From Massospora cicadina (lineage: Eukaryota; Entomophthoromycota; Entomophthoromycetes; Entomophthorales; Entomophthoraceae), in assembly GCA_022478985.1 (NCBI GenBank), contig JAKSZP010014460.1:309263-373262 (forward strand): 64,000 nucleotides of DNA. Reading direction: 5' to 3'. Of the stretch, positions 1 through 11,790 are shown piece after piece. Numbering within the stretch: the first letter of the stretch is position 1; every line of letters begins with the position of its first letter. The position numbers were made by a program, and so were the translations under genes. Under the pieces are notes generated by a model, which did no database searches, was not told the origin of the DNA, and saw only the letters and a program-made list of their open reading frames with translations.

Positions 1-1190
1 TTAATTGAACCTACAATTGTCCAGGTCTCTAAGTTTTTCCAATATGAGTAGCATGTTGTATCACCTTTTGTTGCGAATTTTATATCTGTTACATCAGGAA
101 CTCTGTTAGTGTTCTGGGACATACAGTATGACGACTGATGGCCCTTGCTGTTTCACCTTCATAGGCTACCTTTCACTACTGGTTCTCGGGAAACCCTCCA
201 ACCTAGCAGATTAACAACTTCACCTTGACGCAATTAACCCTTTGGGAGGCACACAGATAGCCCTACACCTCTCTGGGTGATTTTCAGCTCTGTAATTTCA
301 TCCCCATCAGGGTTAATCACCATCAGTCCCTCGTTTTTGGTGTCCATTTGACCAAGTTCCTGTGGGGCTTCCCTGTAGCTCCAGGTATTGGGGTTTCTAG
401 CGCCAACCACCCCTAGTTGCATTTACTCAGCACCTCACCTTGGGGGATGTCCAGTCCCATCTTCTGCTACAAAGTTTCTTAATTACTTCAATAATAATAA
501 AAATGTGCAAAAGATAACTTTTATTATGAGGGGATTTCAAGATAGTATAATTAAGTGACTTATTGGCAATCTAATGCACTTATCAACAATCATCAGCTTG
601 TATCACTGGCAACTCAACCTGATCCTCAGCGTTCTGCTGGCAACCATTCCCTCGAAATCCTTCCCAATTGAATTCAAATATTAGTTTTATTTATCCTTGG
701 CTTCAGTCACTGATTAATCTTATATAAATTATTATTAATCAAATATCCTTTGCATAAGTTTCCAGTATTCATAATCCTAGGCAGCAGAATCATCATCACT
801 AGCCTATTTGAACCCTCGTCATTAAAGCCAGCAATCTGATTACTCTTGGCTTAAGTTGCTGGTAATTTCAATTATTTTAGTTGATTGGATCATCCTTGGC
901 GTTAGTTGCCAGTGATCCTGAAACCTAACGACAAATTTGTAATCCATCATAATATAGTTAATTAAATTTATTGGCATCCTCAGCTTCAGTTGCTGGTATC
1001 AATTTTTAATATAAAACTAAATTTATTAGGATATCCCTGATACTTTGAGATGAATTAACCCACCCAAATTAGGAGCACAAATTGATAATTATATTATTAA
1101 ATAATAATATCAAACTAGCCGATTAATTGGCAATCACACCCAACTAAAGACATCCTTAATTCAAATTTCATGGCAGGAAATCATTATGGT
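1..1190 (+). repeat. LTR-like or leader remnant upstream of family-2 integrase (copy E)
   Basis: No gene is visible. Two blocks are repeated in the same orientation further right. The block at about 230-420 (with TTAGTCCCTCGTT-like and GTAGCTCCAGGTAT-like strings) recurs at about 4440-4600. The end block at about 1110-1200 (GATTAATTGGCAATC-like) recurs at about 5935-6015. Between them lie sub-repeats built on CCTTGGC...TTGCCAG, spaced roughly 60-80 bp, at about 600-1000, which also occur at 4760-5800. The simplest reading is the distal part of a 5' LTR whose partner lies right of the integrase remnant. LTR limits cannot be fixed because the window starts inside it. Confidence 0.4.
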
Positions 1191-1199
1191 TAGAATCTC

Positions 1200-1990
1200 A
1201 ACACCTGTGCTCATTAAAAATCTGACTGTTCATGGAGAAAAAGTCTTTTCCACCCACTGCAGCAAGCTGAGAGTCCATGGACTTCTGTCTCTTTAAATTT
1301 CATTGTGAAACTTCCCCTGTCTAAATTCATTGTGCTATGATGGTGATTGTAAATAGTTTCACCAAGTTTGCGCTGTTTATCTGTCATACAACCATAACAG
1401 CAGCAGAGAGAGCAACTCTTTTCATTGCTCATATGTTCTCTATGTTTGGACTCCCAAGGGAAATTGTGAGTGATTGTGGCCCTCAATTTACAGATAAACT
1501 TTGGGACGCTTATATTGGTAATTCTTAGTATCAAGCCCTGCAGTTCTATGACATATCACACACTATAAGATGGTAAACTGAGAGAGTTGATCAAGTCCTA
1601 GAACAATAATTGCATTGATATTCCTCAGCCACTCAGGATACTAGGGCTATGGACCTTCCTCTGGCGCGATTCACTTAAAATAACGCGCTGCACTCTTCCA
1701 ATTTGTGGTTCCCCATTTGAGGCTACTTTGGGATACAATCCCTCTTTTCAGATCAAGCCATAATTGATCTCTTTGGTTTCTGCAGTGGAAGACCGCATCA
1801 TTAAGATTTAAGGCACCCAAAAGCTTGTTATGAGCACTTGTCTAAAGCCATTGGAGATTACAAGAAGTTTTCTAATAGTTGGCGTCTTCCAGGGCACAAT
1901 ATCTCAGTAGGCTCGCTTGTTATTCTTAACACCCGCCCCTAAACATGAAGGTCTTATCACGGAAGTTGGCTAGTAAGCGCTCAGAACATT
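1200..1990 (+). pseudogene. Ty3-type integrase fragment (copy E, family 2)
   Basis: Degenerate integrase core. At 1337-1528 the frame shows a first catalytic block reading VIVNSFTKFALF, where family members have VVVD, so the first catalytic Asp is Asn. It then has the conserved FSMFGLPREIVSDCGPQF with the second Asp. The sequence just upstream (about 1240-1330) matches the integrase lead-in of copy D (about 63010-63090), including the GTCCATGGAC stretch. Downstream to about 1990 the C-terminal integrase domain is broken by stops. Everything from gag to RNase H is absent, so this is an internally deleted copy. It is non-functional. Confidence 0.75.
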
Positions 1991-2159
1991 TTGTATTGGA
2001 GAAAGAGTTGGGACATGTGCATACCGCATCAAGCTTCCCTCCCATTGTAAGCAACATAATGTATTCCATATTTACCAATTATCCCCTTTAAGGGAAAACA
2101 ACCTACTACCCCAGAGCCTATTATTGTGGGGGACTCTCAAGGGGCAGAAGTTGAGCGAT

Positions 2160-2290
2160 ACAGGCCTCAAGGAATCCCAAGAGGTCTGTCCAGTACCTTG
2201 TCACATGGAAAGGCTACCATGCATATGAAAATAGTTGGCTAAATGCAAGAGACTATAAAAATTGTAAGGTACAAGTGGCTTAGTTCCATG
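2160..2290 (+). pseudogene. Chromodomain remnant (copy E)
   Basis: In one frame the residues QYLVTWKGYHAYENSWL are readable, the core of a chromodomain (aromatic cage neighbourhood YLVTWKG...ENSW). It follows the integrase remnant, as expected for a chromovirus, where the chromodomain at the Pol C-terminus steers integration to chromatin. Stops lie on either side. At 2524-2583 a frame reads LDDLAHVADE then two stops then VTAMAP, matching the DLTHLVDKRWVTA block of copy D. Confidence 0.65.
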
Positions 2291-4815
2291 AATCACATCA
2301 TGAGGCCCCCTAACTTCTTAAGAAAATCTGCTATTATGGCCTCAAACTCCTCGCCATACCTAAGAACTACGCCATGGTTTATGTACCAAGAGGAGGCCTC
2401 TTTTCTGTTTAAAAGGAGATTATAGTGTAAGTCTGGAAAACCAACCTCTTGGTTTAAACCGTGGAAATTCCCTTAAAGAGACAAGAGGGGACTAAAGGCA
2501 CCTGTAGATCTATTGGTTAAACTGGATGACTTAGCCCATGTGGCTGATGAGTAGTAGGTCACAGCTATGGCCCCCAAATAATCCCCTTTCCATCTTCTTC
2601 CCTTGTGGAAAAGATAAATGGGTCTGTTGGTGGTGGTTCATACTAGGGGCCACCAGCAGGACCCCTCAGGATTATCTTCCCCCACTTGTAACCCCCATCT
2701 CCCCAAGCATGGGAAATTAGCCTCAAACTTGGAAAATCCTTACCAAGTCAGAAAACCCAGTTCAGGCCACAAATATGATATTTTGGTTCATGGGCCACTG
2801 ATCCAAGTTGAGAATTGATCTCCAAAATCTTTTATTTAGTTTGTCTTTCAAATTAGTCTTCCCTGAAAGCTAGTTTTTTTGAATGCATAGATCAAGAAAA
2901 TTTGTTCAAAATTTAAATTGATCAAAGCACCTCTGCTGAAAATATGGAAGTTCTATTGTCAGAGCTTCGTAAGCCCTCATATGTAAGCTATCTGACAAAG
3001 CTCCATAAATCCAGGCTGTTCTACATGACCCTGATCTTGGGGGATCAGAAAAAATAGCAAACTACTCAGATCTATTACAAATCCTCCCCATCAACTCTCT
3101 CCCCCAACCATTAAGCATAAAAGACACCATCCTCTCTTGGGGTCAGTTGTTGGTTCATTTTTTTGTCCAAGTTATAGTAATGATTTCCCAATTTTCTCAC
3201 CTTCTTCCTGTAGACTTCGTCAGTTCTCTACATACCAAAATTTTTATTTGGATCCACCCAAACATGCCTCCATCAGTGTCTTGGGCCAATAATCATTGAG
3301 TGTGCACTCCAATCCATTGATCTAGTGGCTCACCATAAAATAGTGGAGGCCACAAGAAGCTGCGCCCTCAAAGTGTTTCTTTGATCTGCCATATCAGAAG
3401 GTCACCCTGATCCACCAGATTCAGTCTTACAACTCATCACTGGTTTGTCACGATCTATTTAACCACAAACTTCACAACCTATTGCTCAAGAAGGCCATCA
3501 CTATCTGCTAACTCGCCTTACTGTCCCACACCAGTTCAGCATAATTAGACAACTTGAGGCCTTCTAACCTGTTGATTTATGACATAGCGCTCAACAGCAA
3601 TAAATGCCTGTCCGCACAGCCCAGGTGAGAATCAAAGTTGCTGGATCATTCAGATTATTGATCCTTTGGGATTTTTACTTTAGTATTTATAAATAAAAAC
3701 AAACTTCCAATCCAAGGCCTTTTACAACTCCGTGTGGCATTTTGGCCCACCCAACAACTATGAAACAATTGCCAAGGCCGCCCATATATAATCAAACCAG
3801 TTCAATTTAATTTGCAATCCTGATCCTTATTACAGAAATTTTCCTAATGAATCTAATGATAAATATATATGGAGAAAAACTTTAGGATTCTAATATTAAT
3901 ACCAAAGGCCAGCAACTGCAAAACCAGGAGGATTGGTCATCCTTCTTGCCTCTACCACCCGTGGGGGTTGCCCTACAAGGCTCACGATTGCCCCCATTGC
4001 GGCCATCTGGTTTGCTATGGGGGCCTTTGGTATGTTGCTTAACTTTTTACTACTCTCATAGGCCCATAGGGTGTCCCTACTACAAGTCATTAAGGCTGCT
4101 ATGCCACTAGCATTATGGGCTTTTCATTGGGTTTTCACACACCCAGATTGGAAGCCCAGTATTAATCAATTAGCAGAATCCATGACAATTATGGACTAAA
4201 CTATAAAGCATCAATATTATGAGCTCTTCCTCCAAGTCAGTGATGATGTTGCACATTTTGAAATTTCACATTTGGTACTCTTCTGGTGTGCCAGGCAGCA
4301 GTTCAAAGGTTGATGACCTTTGCTCTTTTGCCTTTATTAGCGATCTTTTTCTACAGTATTACAGCAGCAACTCCCCAACTCAGCATAACCAACAACTCCA
4401 CCATTTATAATCAACTACATCAGTGGTATAGAGCCCTACACCCACCTGGGCGTCCCGCTCTGTCTTATCATTAATCTCAGTACATTGGAGTTAATTGCCC
4501 TTAGTCCCTCGTTGTCAGCTCAACAGTTAGGTAAGTCCATGTGGGGGTCCCTTGTAGCTCCAGGTATGGGAGTGGTGGCGCCACCACCCCAGGGACCTTT
4601 AATCCCACCCTAAAATCCAAGGATATTAGTCAATTTGAAACTAATAAAAGTAGGCGATAGAAAAGGCTTTATTAAGAGAGAATTAGGGTATCTAAACCCA
4701 GGCAACAAAGAACAATAGAATGCTCTCCTATTAAACATTTCTAGCAACAAATGCCAGCAATATTTCTTTGATTATCCTTGCATCAATCTCCAATATATCT
4801 TATTAATATAGAAAT

Positions 4816-5126
4816 TGTCATGGTTGGATGACATTATAGTAGGAACAGATGCTAGAGATAAGGCTGGGCGACAGGAGGCCCTGAAAGTGAAACTTCAGGC
4901 TCTTCCTGACCTAAAACACACCTTAGATCAACTCTGGGTGCAAGCCAAGCATGTTCAGGTTGATACTGATGGGGTGCAAAACGCCCAGCCTCTTATCTTG
5001 GCTCAGGCCCTAAAACGAACGATTTATGGTATAAACAAAGACAGTTCAATTCGCTTGGTTGGAGAGCAAGGGTTTGAATCCCACTCTAGCTATGAAATTA
5101 TAAGCTCAGGTAAAATACAGCTTTAA
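4816..5126 (+). pseudogene. U3-encoded Pol C-terminal extension (solo LTR copy)
   Basis: The frame enters at the LTR edge and runs about 103 codons to a TAA; in other copies the frame continues to a stop just before the hairpin. It shows LPDLKHTLDQLWVQAKH and NAQPLILAQALK, residues shared with copies A, B and C. In B and C this frame is continuous with, or in register with, the end of pol downstream of the chromodomain. After the stop, the matching residues KMDGSICLLE are still readable in frame at about 5166-5195. I recognise no named domain. Function unknown. Confidence 0.55.
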
Positions 5127-5323
5127 TTGATTACTCAAGTGAAGGCACTTTCAGTTTATTTTACTAAAATGGATGGAAGCATCTGTTTACTGGAGTGTCA
5201 AGGCTTGGGTGCACTTCCGCAGAACCTGAATTTCCCTGGCCCACTTTTAATATGTTTTTGCAACCAACATTCCTTGTTGGTCGACTTTTCTTAAATAAAA
5301 TACCCGTTTTTTATGTTTTACTT

Positions 5324-5706
5324 ATGGTTCCTTGGGCTAACCTGGTGGCGGAACTCTTTGGGGAGGTCTCCAACTATGTGGGCCACTACCTTATATTGCA
5401 ATTTACCAAAATCCCAGGTGCTCCCTTGGGTCGCCCAGGTCCCCTCCAGATCGAGGAACCCAAGCTCCCTGACGCCAAGTTACACTTGATTATGGACTCC
5501 CCTCTGGGGTCCACTCAAGTTGTTATGTTTCTATCTTACCTGGTCTTATACGTTGCGTTCTACACCCTGGCCTGGGGTACCTTTGGCACAGGCACCATTT
5601 GAGGTGACTTCTTACCCTTTTTCTTAACGGCTAGTTCCCTAGCAATGTGGGTTTGCATCTCAAATCACCTTGCTGAGAATGAGAGAGTTACAGACACTCT
5701 CTTGAC
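5324..5706 (+). pseudogene. U5-encoded small membrane-protein frame (solo LTR copy)
   Basis: Starts at the ATG about 49 nt after the GTTGG inferred RNA start and is open to a TGA at 5600-5602; the frame then continues to the LTR end with ERVTDTLLT. Two hydrophobic segments are visible: one around VVMFLSYLVLYVAFYTLAW, the other after the stop around FLPFFLTASSLAMWVCI. The TGA stands where copy C has CGT, so it looks like mutation of an Arg codon. The same frame is found in every family-1 LTR here. It could be an envelope-like or accessory membrane protein; this is inferred. Confidence 0.55.
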
Positions 5707-6020
5707 AGAAATATCAAAACCCCATCTGATTATCCTTGGCATCAATTACCAGTAAATCCTAATAAATACAAAATACAAAAATATAGATTATCCTTAACAA
5801 TAATTGCCTTAAAATCAGAGTACTAAAGGCTGTTGGAAATTTGGATATATATGGAAACAGTTGGACTTCAAAATAGTTAAAATTGATCTAATCAAGGAGC
5901 TAAATCAGAAAAAAAACTAAATACATCAAAACACGGCCAATTAATTTGCAGTTGGTCCCAATTAAATCAAATACTAATTTCAAAACTATGGGAAGAAACA
6001 ATCTGGTTAAAGATCCAGCA

Positions 6021-6345
6021 TGAGTGAGACAATGCTGAAATAAAGCCTCCTTTCTACCTAGAAAAGATGTTAATTTAGATAGGTAAATCACCCTAACTTA
6101 TTGATTGTGAAGCCCTGACTAGGTGAATCATTCTGAAATTGTTTAGTTGCTAATTTGGCATTATAACTGTTTGATGCTATGTAGATATATGGTGCTAATA
6201 TTCTTATGCCTTAAGCCTGATATAGTATAAATTAATAGTTTGATTATATATATAGACCAAAATTGCCTAAGTTAATAAATGTATTGAAAAAATTTCAAGG
6301 TTGTAGCTTCACACCTACTAGGGAAAATCTTGACAATGCCCCTTC
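6021..6345 (+). repeat. Left copy of a ~320-bp direct repeat
   Basis: Matches 11475-11790 in the same orientation. Shared strings include GTGAGACAA, CTACxTAGAAAA, TTTAGATAGG, GTTTGATGCTATG and CACACCTACTAGGG. Spacing is similar throughout. The pair could be LTRs of an element of about 5.8 kb, but I see no reverse transcriptase between them and no clear target duplication. Confidence 0.5.
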
Positions 6346-9099
6346 AAGCCTCAACTGGGGGTGACAATGATTCTGCAAGGGTTGGCTATCCTTGGTAGGA
6401 ACCCAAACTTACAGAGTTAGGATGAGTATGATAAACTAAGGCAGACAGGTTTGATGTTTGCCTGGCAAGTATAGGGCTTGTCTCAATCTCATAATCTGTA
6501 GGCAGTCAGCTGTGTAATTAACAGGTGCACTGTAATTGATAAAATGCATGAGGTGCAGGATGTATCATAAATGCTGGTTGGGGTGCTGAATGAAGGGGTC
6601 AAGAATAAATTAAATAGTTCCAAAGAACAGAATGGCATCCTGAGGAATGATAATGAGGCAAACTATGTTTTTTGATTCCTTATGGTAGGAGTCCTTGTGT
6701 TCATGTGGTTAGTCTGTTTTAGATCACCCCAGCAGATTGCTGAGATGTTGAAGAGGTCTGAACACACCACCATGAGCAGCTTGCCATCAATGGAGCCCCA
6801 GGGGATCTTCTCTGGGACATGTTTCTGCAGCCCTGGCAGCACCATAAAGCTAGCAAAAAATGCTCTTAAGCAACTTCATGAAACCAGTGAACAAGGAGTA
6901 AAGTTGGATCCTCTTGGAAGAGCCTTGCACATAGCGGGAAAGTGGCACGTGGTGGAGTGAGTTTTGGAAGCTAGCCTTGATTCCAGGTGCAGGCTCAAAC
7001 AGAAGCACACACAACAAAAAGCAAGTTGAAGGGCACCTTGAGGTTGTTTTTCCATGATGGTATGGGCCAATCAGGGCCTCTAAAGGGTTTTTCTGAAAAT
7101 ATGGGCGCCTTATTAAGCATCCAAGTCATGATGATAAGCCTATTGTTAAACCAAAAGTTGCCGAGTTAGCTCTACTAAGTCAAGTGCCTCTGTCAACAAT
7201 TTTATCCCAAGGAGAGAAGCCAGTAACAGAGGGCGGTAGGTGGAACAGAACTGTCAAGGGAAACGATGAGAGGTAATGGCTTGGTGACATGAGGCCAGGC
7301 CATAAAATTTAGGTTTAGATTAGGAAATTTTTAAAATAAAACAGTGACAACTAATGTGGATAAACAATTAAAACTGATATTAAAATTGATCTGGCCATCT
7401 GATTCAATGAAGTCCAAGCTGATTTCAGATGGCAGTTCTTCATCAGTTAGGTTTTGATAATTAGCTGTTGTTGAGCTTGCTTCTTAAATTATATTGAGTT
7501 TTTAAGACTGGCCATTTAGTAGATTTAGTTCAGTACCCTGATTGGTATGGTTAAATTTATGGTCTAAATTGGCCAGCTTAGTTTTAAATTTTCTATAGGT
7601 GACTAGAATTAATGGTTGTGTTATAGAAATTTTGGGTTAATAAGGCTTGAAATTTTGAGCCCTTAATATTCAACTTATATTCAGGTGGCGCTTCTTCATT
7701 GGTTAAGCTCTTAGTTTTTGGCAGATTTGGTGTCTAGACAGGCGGTTTATTTTAACTCATTTGTGCAATTCAATAATTGGTCAACTTTTCATAACCTTGA
7801 ATTAAAGCATCTTGATTGTTGGACATTTGTCCTCTCAGCTGCGAAAGAAGAATGTTATGGGTCAAAATCCGCTGAAAAGGGAAAATGTCAGCCATTTGCA
7901 AGTTTGTGATGATACTACAATTGATTTAAACAATATGAATGCTGATATTGGCCAAAAAGCCCTGGCCAATTCTTGGTAGAACCCCAAAAATTGGGGTAAC
8001 ACCATCTCAAATGATCATGGGCAACAAACATAAAATAGTGCAGTTTGATTACTCTGAACATGTGATAGACCCTGGGGCGTCCATTTGATGGTACTCCCCC
8101 AGCTAAGACCAAGTCCTTCCCAGCACCTGCATGGGGCCACCCCTTTTATAGGCTTGGAGGGGGTCCCTTAAAATGCAATAAATTTCTCAAATGGGGATTG
8201 GCTGAAGTTCATTAAATCATTACCCCACGGGTACATTTTGGCCAGTAATAGTTCCATTCAATCGTTTAGCCAAAATGAAGCAAATATCCTGAGCTTTGAT
8301 AGGCTGCTTTCCCAGATTTCCTAATTTGGACTAGTCTAAGCTATTCTTAAACTATCCTTGAATTCTCCTTAACCCTCAATATAGTTTAAATACTGAATGG
8401 TCAGATAGTGAGGGGGTTGTTTTCTTTCATTTATTGTGCTAATAATAAAACTTATAAAAATACATTTTTTATTAGTGCTTTATATTTAACCTTACCTAAA
8501 AGCTTTGTGGAATCCAGTGGCATAAGCACTAGCAAGCAGAAATCGGCTGGATTACTACATTGATCATCAGTTTGATTTGCCTTGAAGTTTTGAATGGATA
8601 GACTGGTTTAAGTTTGGTTGGAATTTTAAATCATAAATTTAAATTGACTCAGAAGCTCAGATCCTCAATAGCCAACTTGTTTTTAATAATGTTTCTTCAT
8701 AGATTAGGTTCTTTAGGGTAATTGCCAATCCAGCATAATTTTTTAATTAAAATTAAAGTATATTGACTGGAAACTCTTTTAGCATTCCAGATAGTTAGGT
8801 TAGGTAATTTTGAATTTAGAGTCAATAGGGTAGTCTTAGTTATGATTGGTTTTTAAATCTTTTATTAATGTGGGTTGAAAATTTAGGGTTTTTTTAATTA
8901 GCTTATTTTCATGTAAAAAAGTTCTAATTTGGCTAAGTAGAGATGGTTAACAACTGATTCAGCTCAAATTTTTGACTTTGCTGACACTATTATGGATTGG
9001 GGCCCATCATTTAGAGGGTTATTGCAACTTGGGTTTTGACAAGGCAATTAAGTGGTACTTTTTAAAACTATTTAAGTCATTAGAAATGGATTGGGGGGT
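6346..9099. other. Stretch without a recognised gene
   Basis: Contains short open frames only (for example 6682-6960 plus, 6876-7070 minus, 7718-7909 plus). None resembles a family I know. A GC-richer patch at about 6660-7100 is open on both strands for 60-90 codons, which may be a worn coding region. No LTR-element or LINE motif was found. Confidence 0.4.
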
Positions 9100-9805
9100 T
9101 TATCATGAGATTGCCTATAGTTATCACGTTCCCAAAGAGGTGATGGGGAAGGCCTCACCCCACAACCTGGGAACAACCCACTAGAAATAGAGGAAACAGG
9201 GCACCGCAAAGGAGGATAGTGGCCAAAGACCTCAGGATGAGGGAAGAACAAACTATGTTATTTGAGACCTCCTGGAGGTCAGCAAAGAGTAAAACAAATA
9301 TAGATATTTTAAGATAAAACTAATGGGGGTTATTTAACTACGTCAACCAACAAAAAGGTTGGTCTTGAACACTAATTATATAGAATTTGGTCATCATTTT
9401 CCATCAGGTGAGACACTGCACCCAATCCAACCAATAAGCGCAAACCACCACCCTTTGTGTTACTATAGCTCAAGTATGCTTGCACTTGGGTGATTGACTG
9501 TAATTGGATTTTGCCAGATTAGGCAATATGGTAAACTGAAGGCATTTGAAATCCTGTTTCCCAGAAAAATGTAATGTACAATTAAAAATTTAGAAAATAA
9601 CTGATCACGCAGAATTGAGAATATAACGCTCTCAATTTCATCATGTGCACCCCCAGACACAAATTAGGCATATTTTGCCCATACCCAGTGTTAGTCCAGG
9701 GTGTGCACCAGGTCAGGTAGGTTCATTAGGTTAATCCCCTTGGCCTCTTCAATCTCTGCCTTATCATAACAATCTGTCCCTACTATTATGTCAAATAATA
9801 ACAGT
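9100..9805 (-). repeat. Diverged family-1 LTR remnant
   Basis: Read on the minus strand, the start has a frame DIIVGTDCYDKA...NLPDLVHTLD...HWVWAKYA, matching the U3 frame of the solo LTR (DDIIVGTDARDKA...LPDLKHTLDQLWVQAKH). A stem GACCAAC/GTTGGT lies at about 9346-9366, and CGGTGCCCTGTTT of the U5 frame is visible near 9210. The central U5 part (about 150 bp) is missing. No chromodomain lies beside it, so it is an old solo or orphan LTR. Confidence 0.7.
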
Positions 9806-11474
9806 TTTGACTCCTTATTTTAAGATATAATACCTAAATAAGTATAAATTAAAATATAAAAATAGGAGAGATTTAAAAACTAATTAGGGAAAGTGAAGAG
9901 GTTGCAGAGGTATTTTTGGTTGCTCAGATTTTGTTATTGGAACAGTGAGGAGCATCAGCATAGGGAAACAGTGAGGGTGCCAAGGCATTTGGGTTGGCTG
10001 TTTGAATGTTAAACAGTAAGGAGCATCAGTGCAACTAAATAGAAAGGGCGACAAGCATTTATGTTCAATGTTCCAATTTTTGTTATCAGGAGAGCAAGGA
10101 GCTTCTATATAGGGAAGCAAAGGGGATGCATAGGCTTCTGGTTTGGTCAATTTAGTTTCTTTGTTGAGATCTTGCTGAGATGCAACAGAGTTAAGAATTT
10201 TGGTTGCAGAGGCCTTTAGCTCAGCTGGTCTAAGCTTTTTATCACACATTTTGGTGGGCTTCAATAAAAATAAATGAATTGACTTCAGACTCATCATTGC
10301 ACTCATCACTTGAGGTTCAAGGGTAGTAGGCTTTTAAATGGCATAATACTTGCATTTAGCCAATTTTGTCCAAGAGCTCAGTTAGACACAAAAGTATAGT
10401 CAGTTTCATTTCTTCTTCAGGTTATAAGTCTGTCAGAGTTTGTTGCCATAATTCTTCAGAAGAAATAAGCCCAAGTCTGATCAATTTGTTCCAGGTTTTA
10501 TCTTTCATAGGGCAGTCTTGGCGGCGCTTCCTCAGGATATTCTCCAACCTTTAAATAAATTATTATAAATTCTATCCATAGTGTTGTATACCATATTCAG
10601 TCCTTCTTTTTTGAACATCCTTTTCAATAATATAGTAAAATTTTGTAATTCTGTCAGTGGCATATTCAGTATATCTTTGATAATCTCAAACTAAATTTTT
10701 GCTATAGCATATATTATGCATTCATTATATTCACAATTCATTTTTTCTAAAATTTTATAATCGTCATTTAAATTAGTTTATAGCTCAGACAGTCCATGAT
10801 ATCCTCAATATTTAGGTAGGTTTGAGTTTGGTTAAACTGCAAGTGATAAATACGCTCATATTTTTAAGGTAGAGGGTCTTCTTTTTTTCTTCTTCATTTT
10901 TTGTTTTTAAATTGGGACATTTGGTGTGCAATCATATTCTTCTTATCAATGGAATCATTCACCTTTGCAAAACTATGTCTTTGCTAGGTATCCTTAGAAG
11001 CACATAGCAGAAAGCACCACTTTTTAAAACTGGGTATTATTTGTTGATAGCCCATCCTTCAGAGTATACTTAATTATTAGTTTTGATAGCATCAGCAATC
11101 TTCTTAGTGGAATATTTTACCACTTTGGCAATAACTAGCAGTTTGGATTTTTTAGTGGAATGCTTCCATTACTAAGGCAATTTCACTTTGACAGGATGTT
11201 GATATACCTTTAGAATTTAATTCTATTATTAGTGGGTTCATAGATTCCAAGTGATTGTTTAACTAAATATAAATCTGTTATAAAAATATAAAAGCTATTT
11301 TATTAGATAAATAATTAGCAACAATTATATTGTTGGGAGCTTAAGAGATATTTTCAGGATTATATAGAATGTTTAGGGTAAAAGATTAAGGATATACTAC
11401 CCTAGACCTTTTATATGATAAAGGGAAACAAAAAACAGATAAAGGGTTTCATAAGGTAAGATAAAATTAGGGAT
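9806..11474 (-). pseudogene. Decayed coding-like region of unknown identity
   Basis: A 141-codon minus-strand frame (9884-10309) is the longest. Upstream on the same strand, other frames give residues such as RLENILRKRRQDCPMKDKTWNK (first 20: RLENILRKRRQDCPMKDKTW; about 10490-10560) and ILEKMNCEYNECIIYAIAK (about 10710-10770), with intervening stops. The charge pattern and reading-frame runs look like a protein-coding relic, but I do not recognise a family. It lies inside the 6.02/11.48 kb direct-repeat pair and may be the body of that element. Confidence 0.3.
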
Positions 11475-11790
11475 AATGTGAGACAAGGCAGAATTAAAGC
11501 CCAGTTCCTACTTAGAAAAAGTGATGATTTAGATAGGGAAAATCAACTTATCTTTTCAATCAGTGGAGCGTTGATCAGATGATGCATCCCAAATTAGTCT
11601 GGTTATCACTTTGGAATTACTAACCGTTTGATGCTATGAAATCTAAGAGTAATAATATTTTGGTCCATAAGCCCAAAAAAAATCAATCAATAATTAAATA
11701 AATATAAACAGTGTTGCTTAACTATATATATGTGTTAGAAGCCTAAGGTCAAGGCTTTACACCTACTAGGGCGAATCCCTACAGCAACTC
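11475..11790 (+). repeat. Right copy of the ~320-bp direct repeat
   Basis: Partner of 6021-6345; see that entry for the shared strings. It is followed by AT-rich unique sequence. The end reads CCTACAGCAACTC where the left copy has CTTGACAATGCC. Confidence 0.5.

Larger units (their letters stand above)
4816..5707 (+). mobile_element. Family-1 solo LTR with 5-bp target duplication
   Basis: This 892-bp LTR starts TGTCATGG and ends CTTGACA, giving short inverted ends TGTCA/TGACA. It is flanked by a perfect GAAAT duplication at 4811-4815 and 5708-5712, the hallmark of a Ty3-type insertion followed by LTR-LTR recombination. It carries the family landmarks in order: U3 frame, short CCAAC/GTTGG stem (5264-5280), AATAAA (5294-5299), and the hydrophobic U5 frame. 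It sits inside the family-2 copy E and is therefore younger than it. Confidence 0.92.
2440..6015 (+). repeat. Proposed 3' LTR region of copy E (tentative), interrupted by a solo LTR
   Basis: Sequence after the chromodomain remnant. It contains the DLAHVADE block (2524-2583). A hydrophobic stretch readable as VIKAAMPLALWAFHWVFTH (about 4087-4143) matches VILAAVPLAFWFAVWVLWH of copy D (about 60337-60393). Blocks at 4440-4600 and 4760-6015 are shared with 1-1190. The family-1 solo LTR at 4816-5707 is inserted in it. The span is long for an LTR and may hold other insertions; the limits are a guess. Confidence 0.35.

Noticed and set aside
1214..1534. Minus-strand 106-codon frame over the integrase remnant
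   Set aside because: It is antisense to a recognisable integrase fragment; a shadow frame.
5195..5602. A dispersed host gene family for a small membrane protein (similar frames at 5.2, 19.7, 26.8, 38.4, 38.8, 43.8, 44.6 and 50.4 kb)
   Set aside because: Every copy lies inside a family-1 LTR at the same place relative to its ends, so it belongs to the element and is not an independent gene family.
6682..6960. 92-codon plus-strand frame as a gene
   Set aside because: Both strands are open here, no motif is recognised, and no homologous frame was found elsewhere in the window; left as unassigned.
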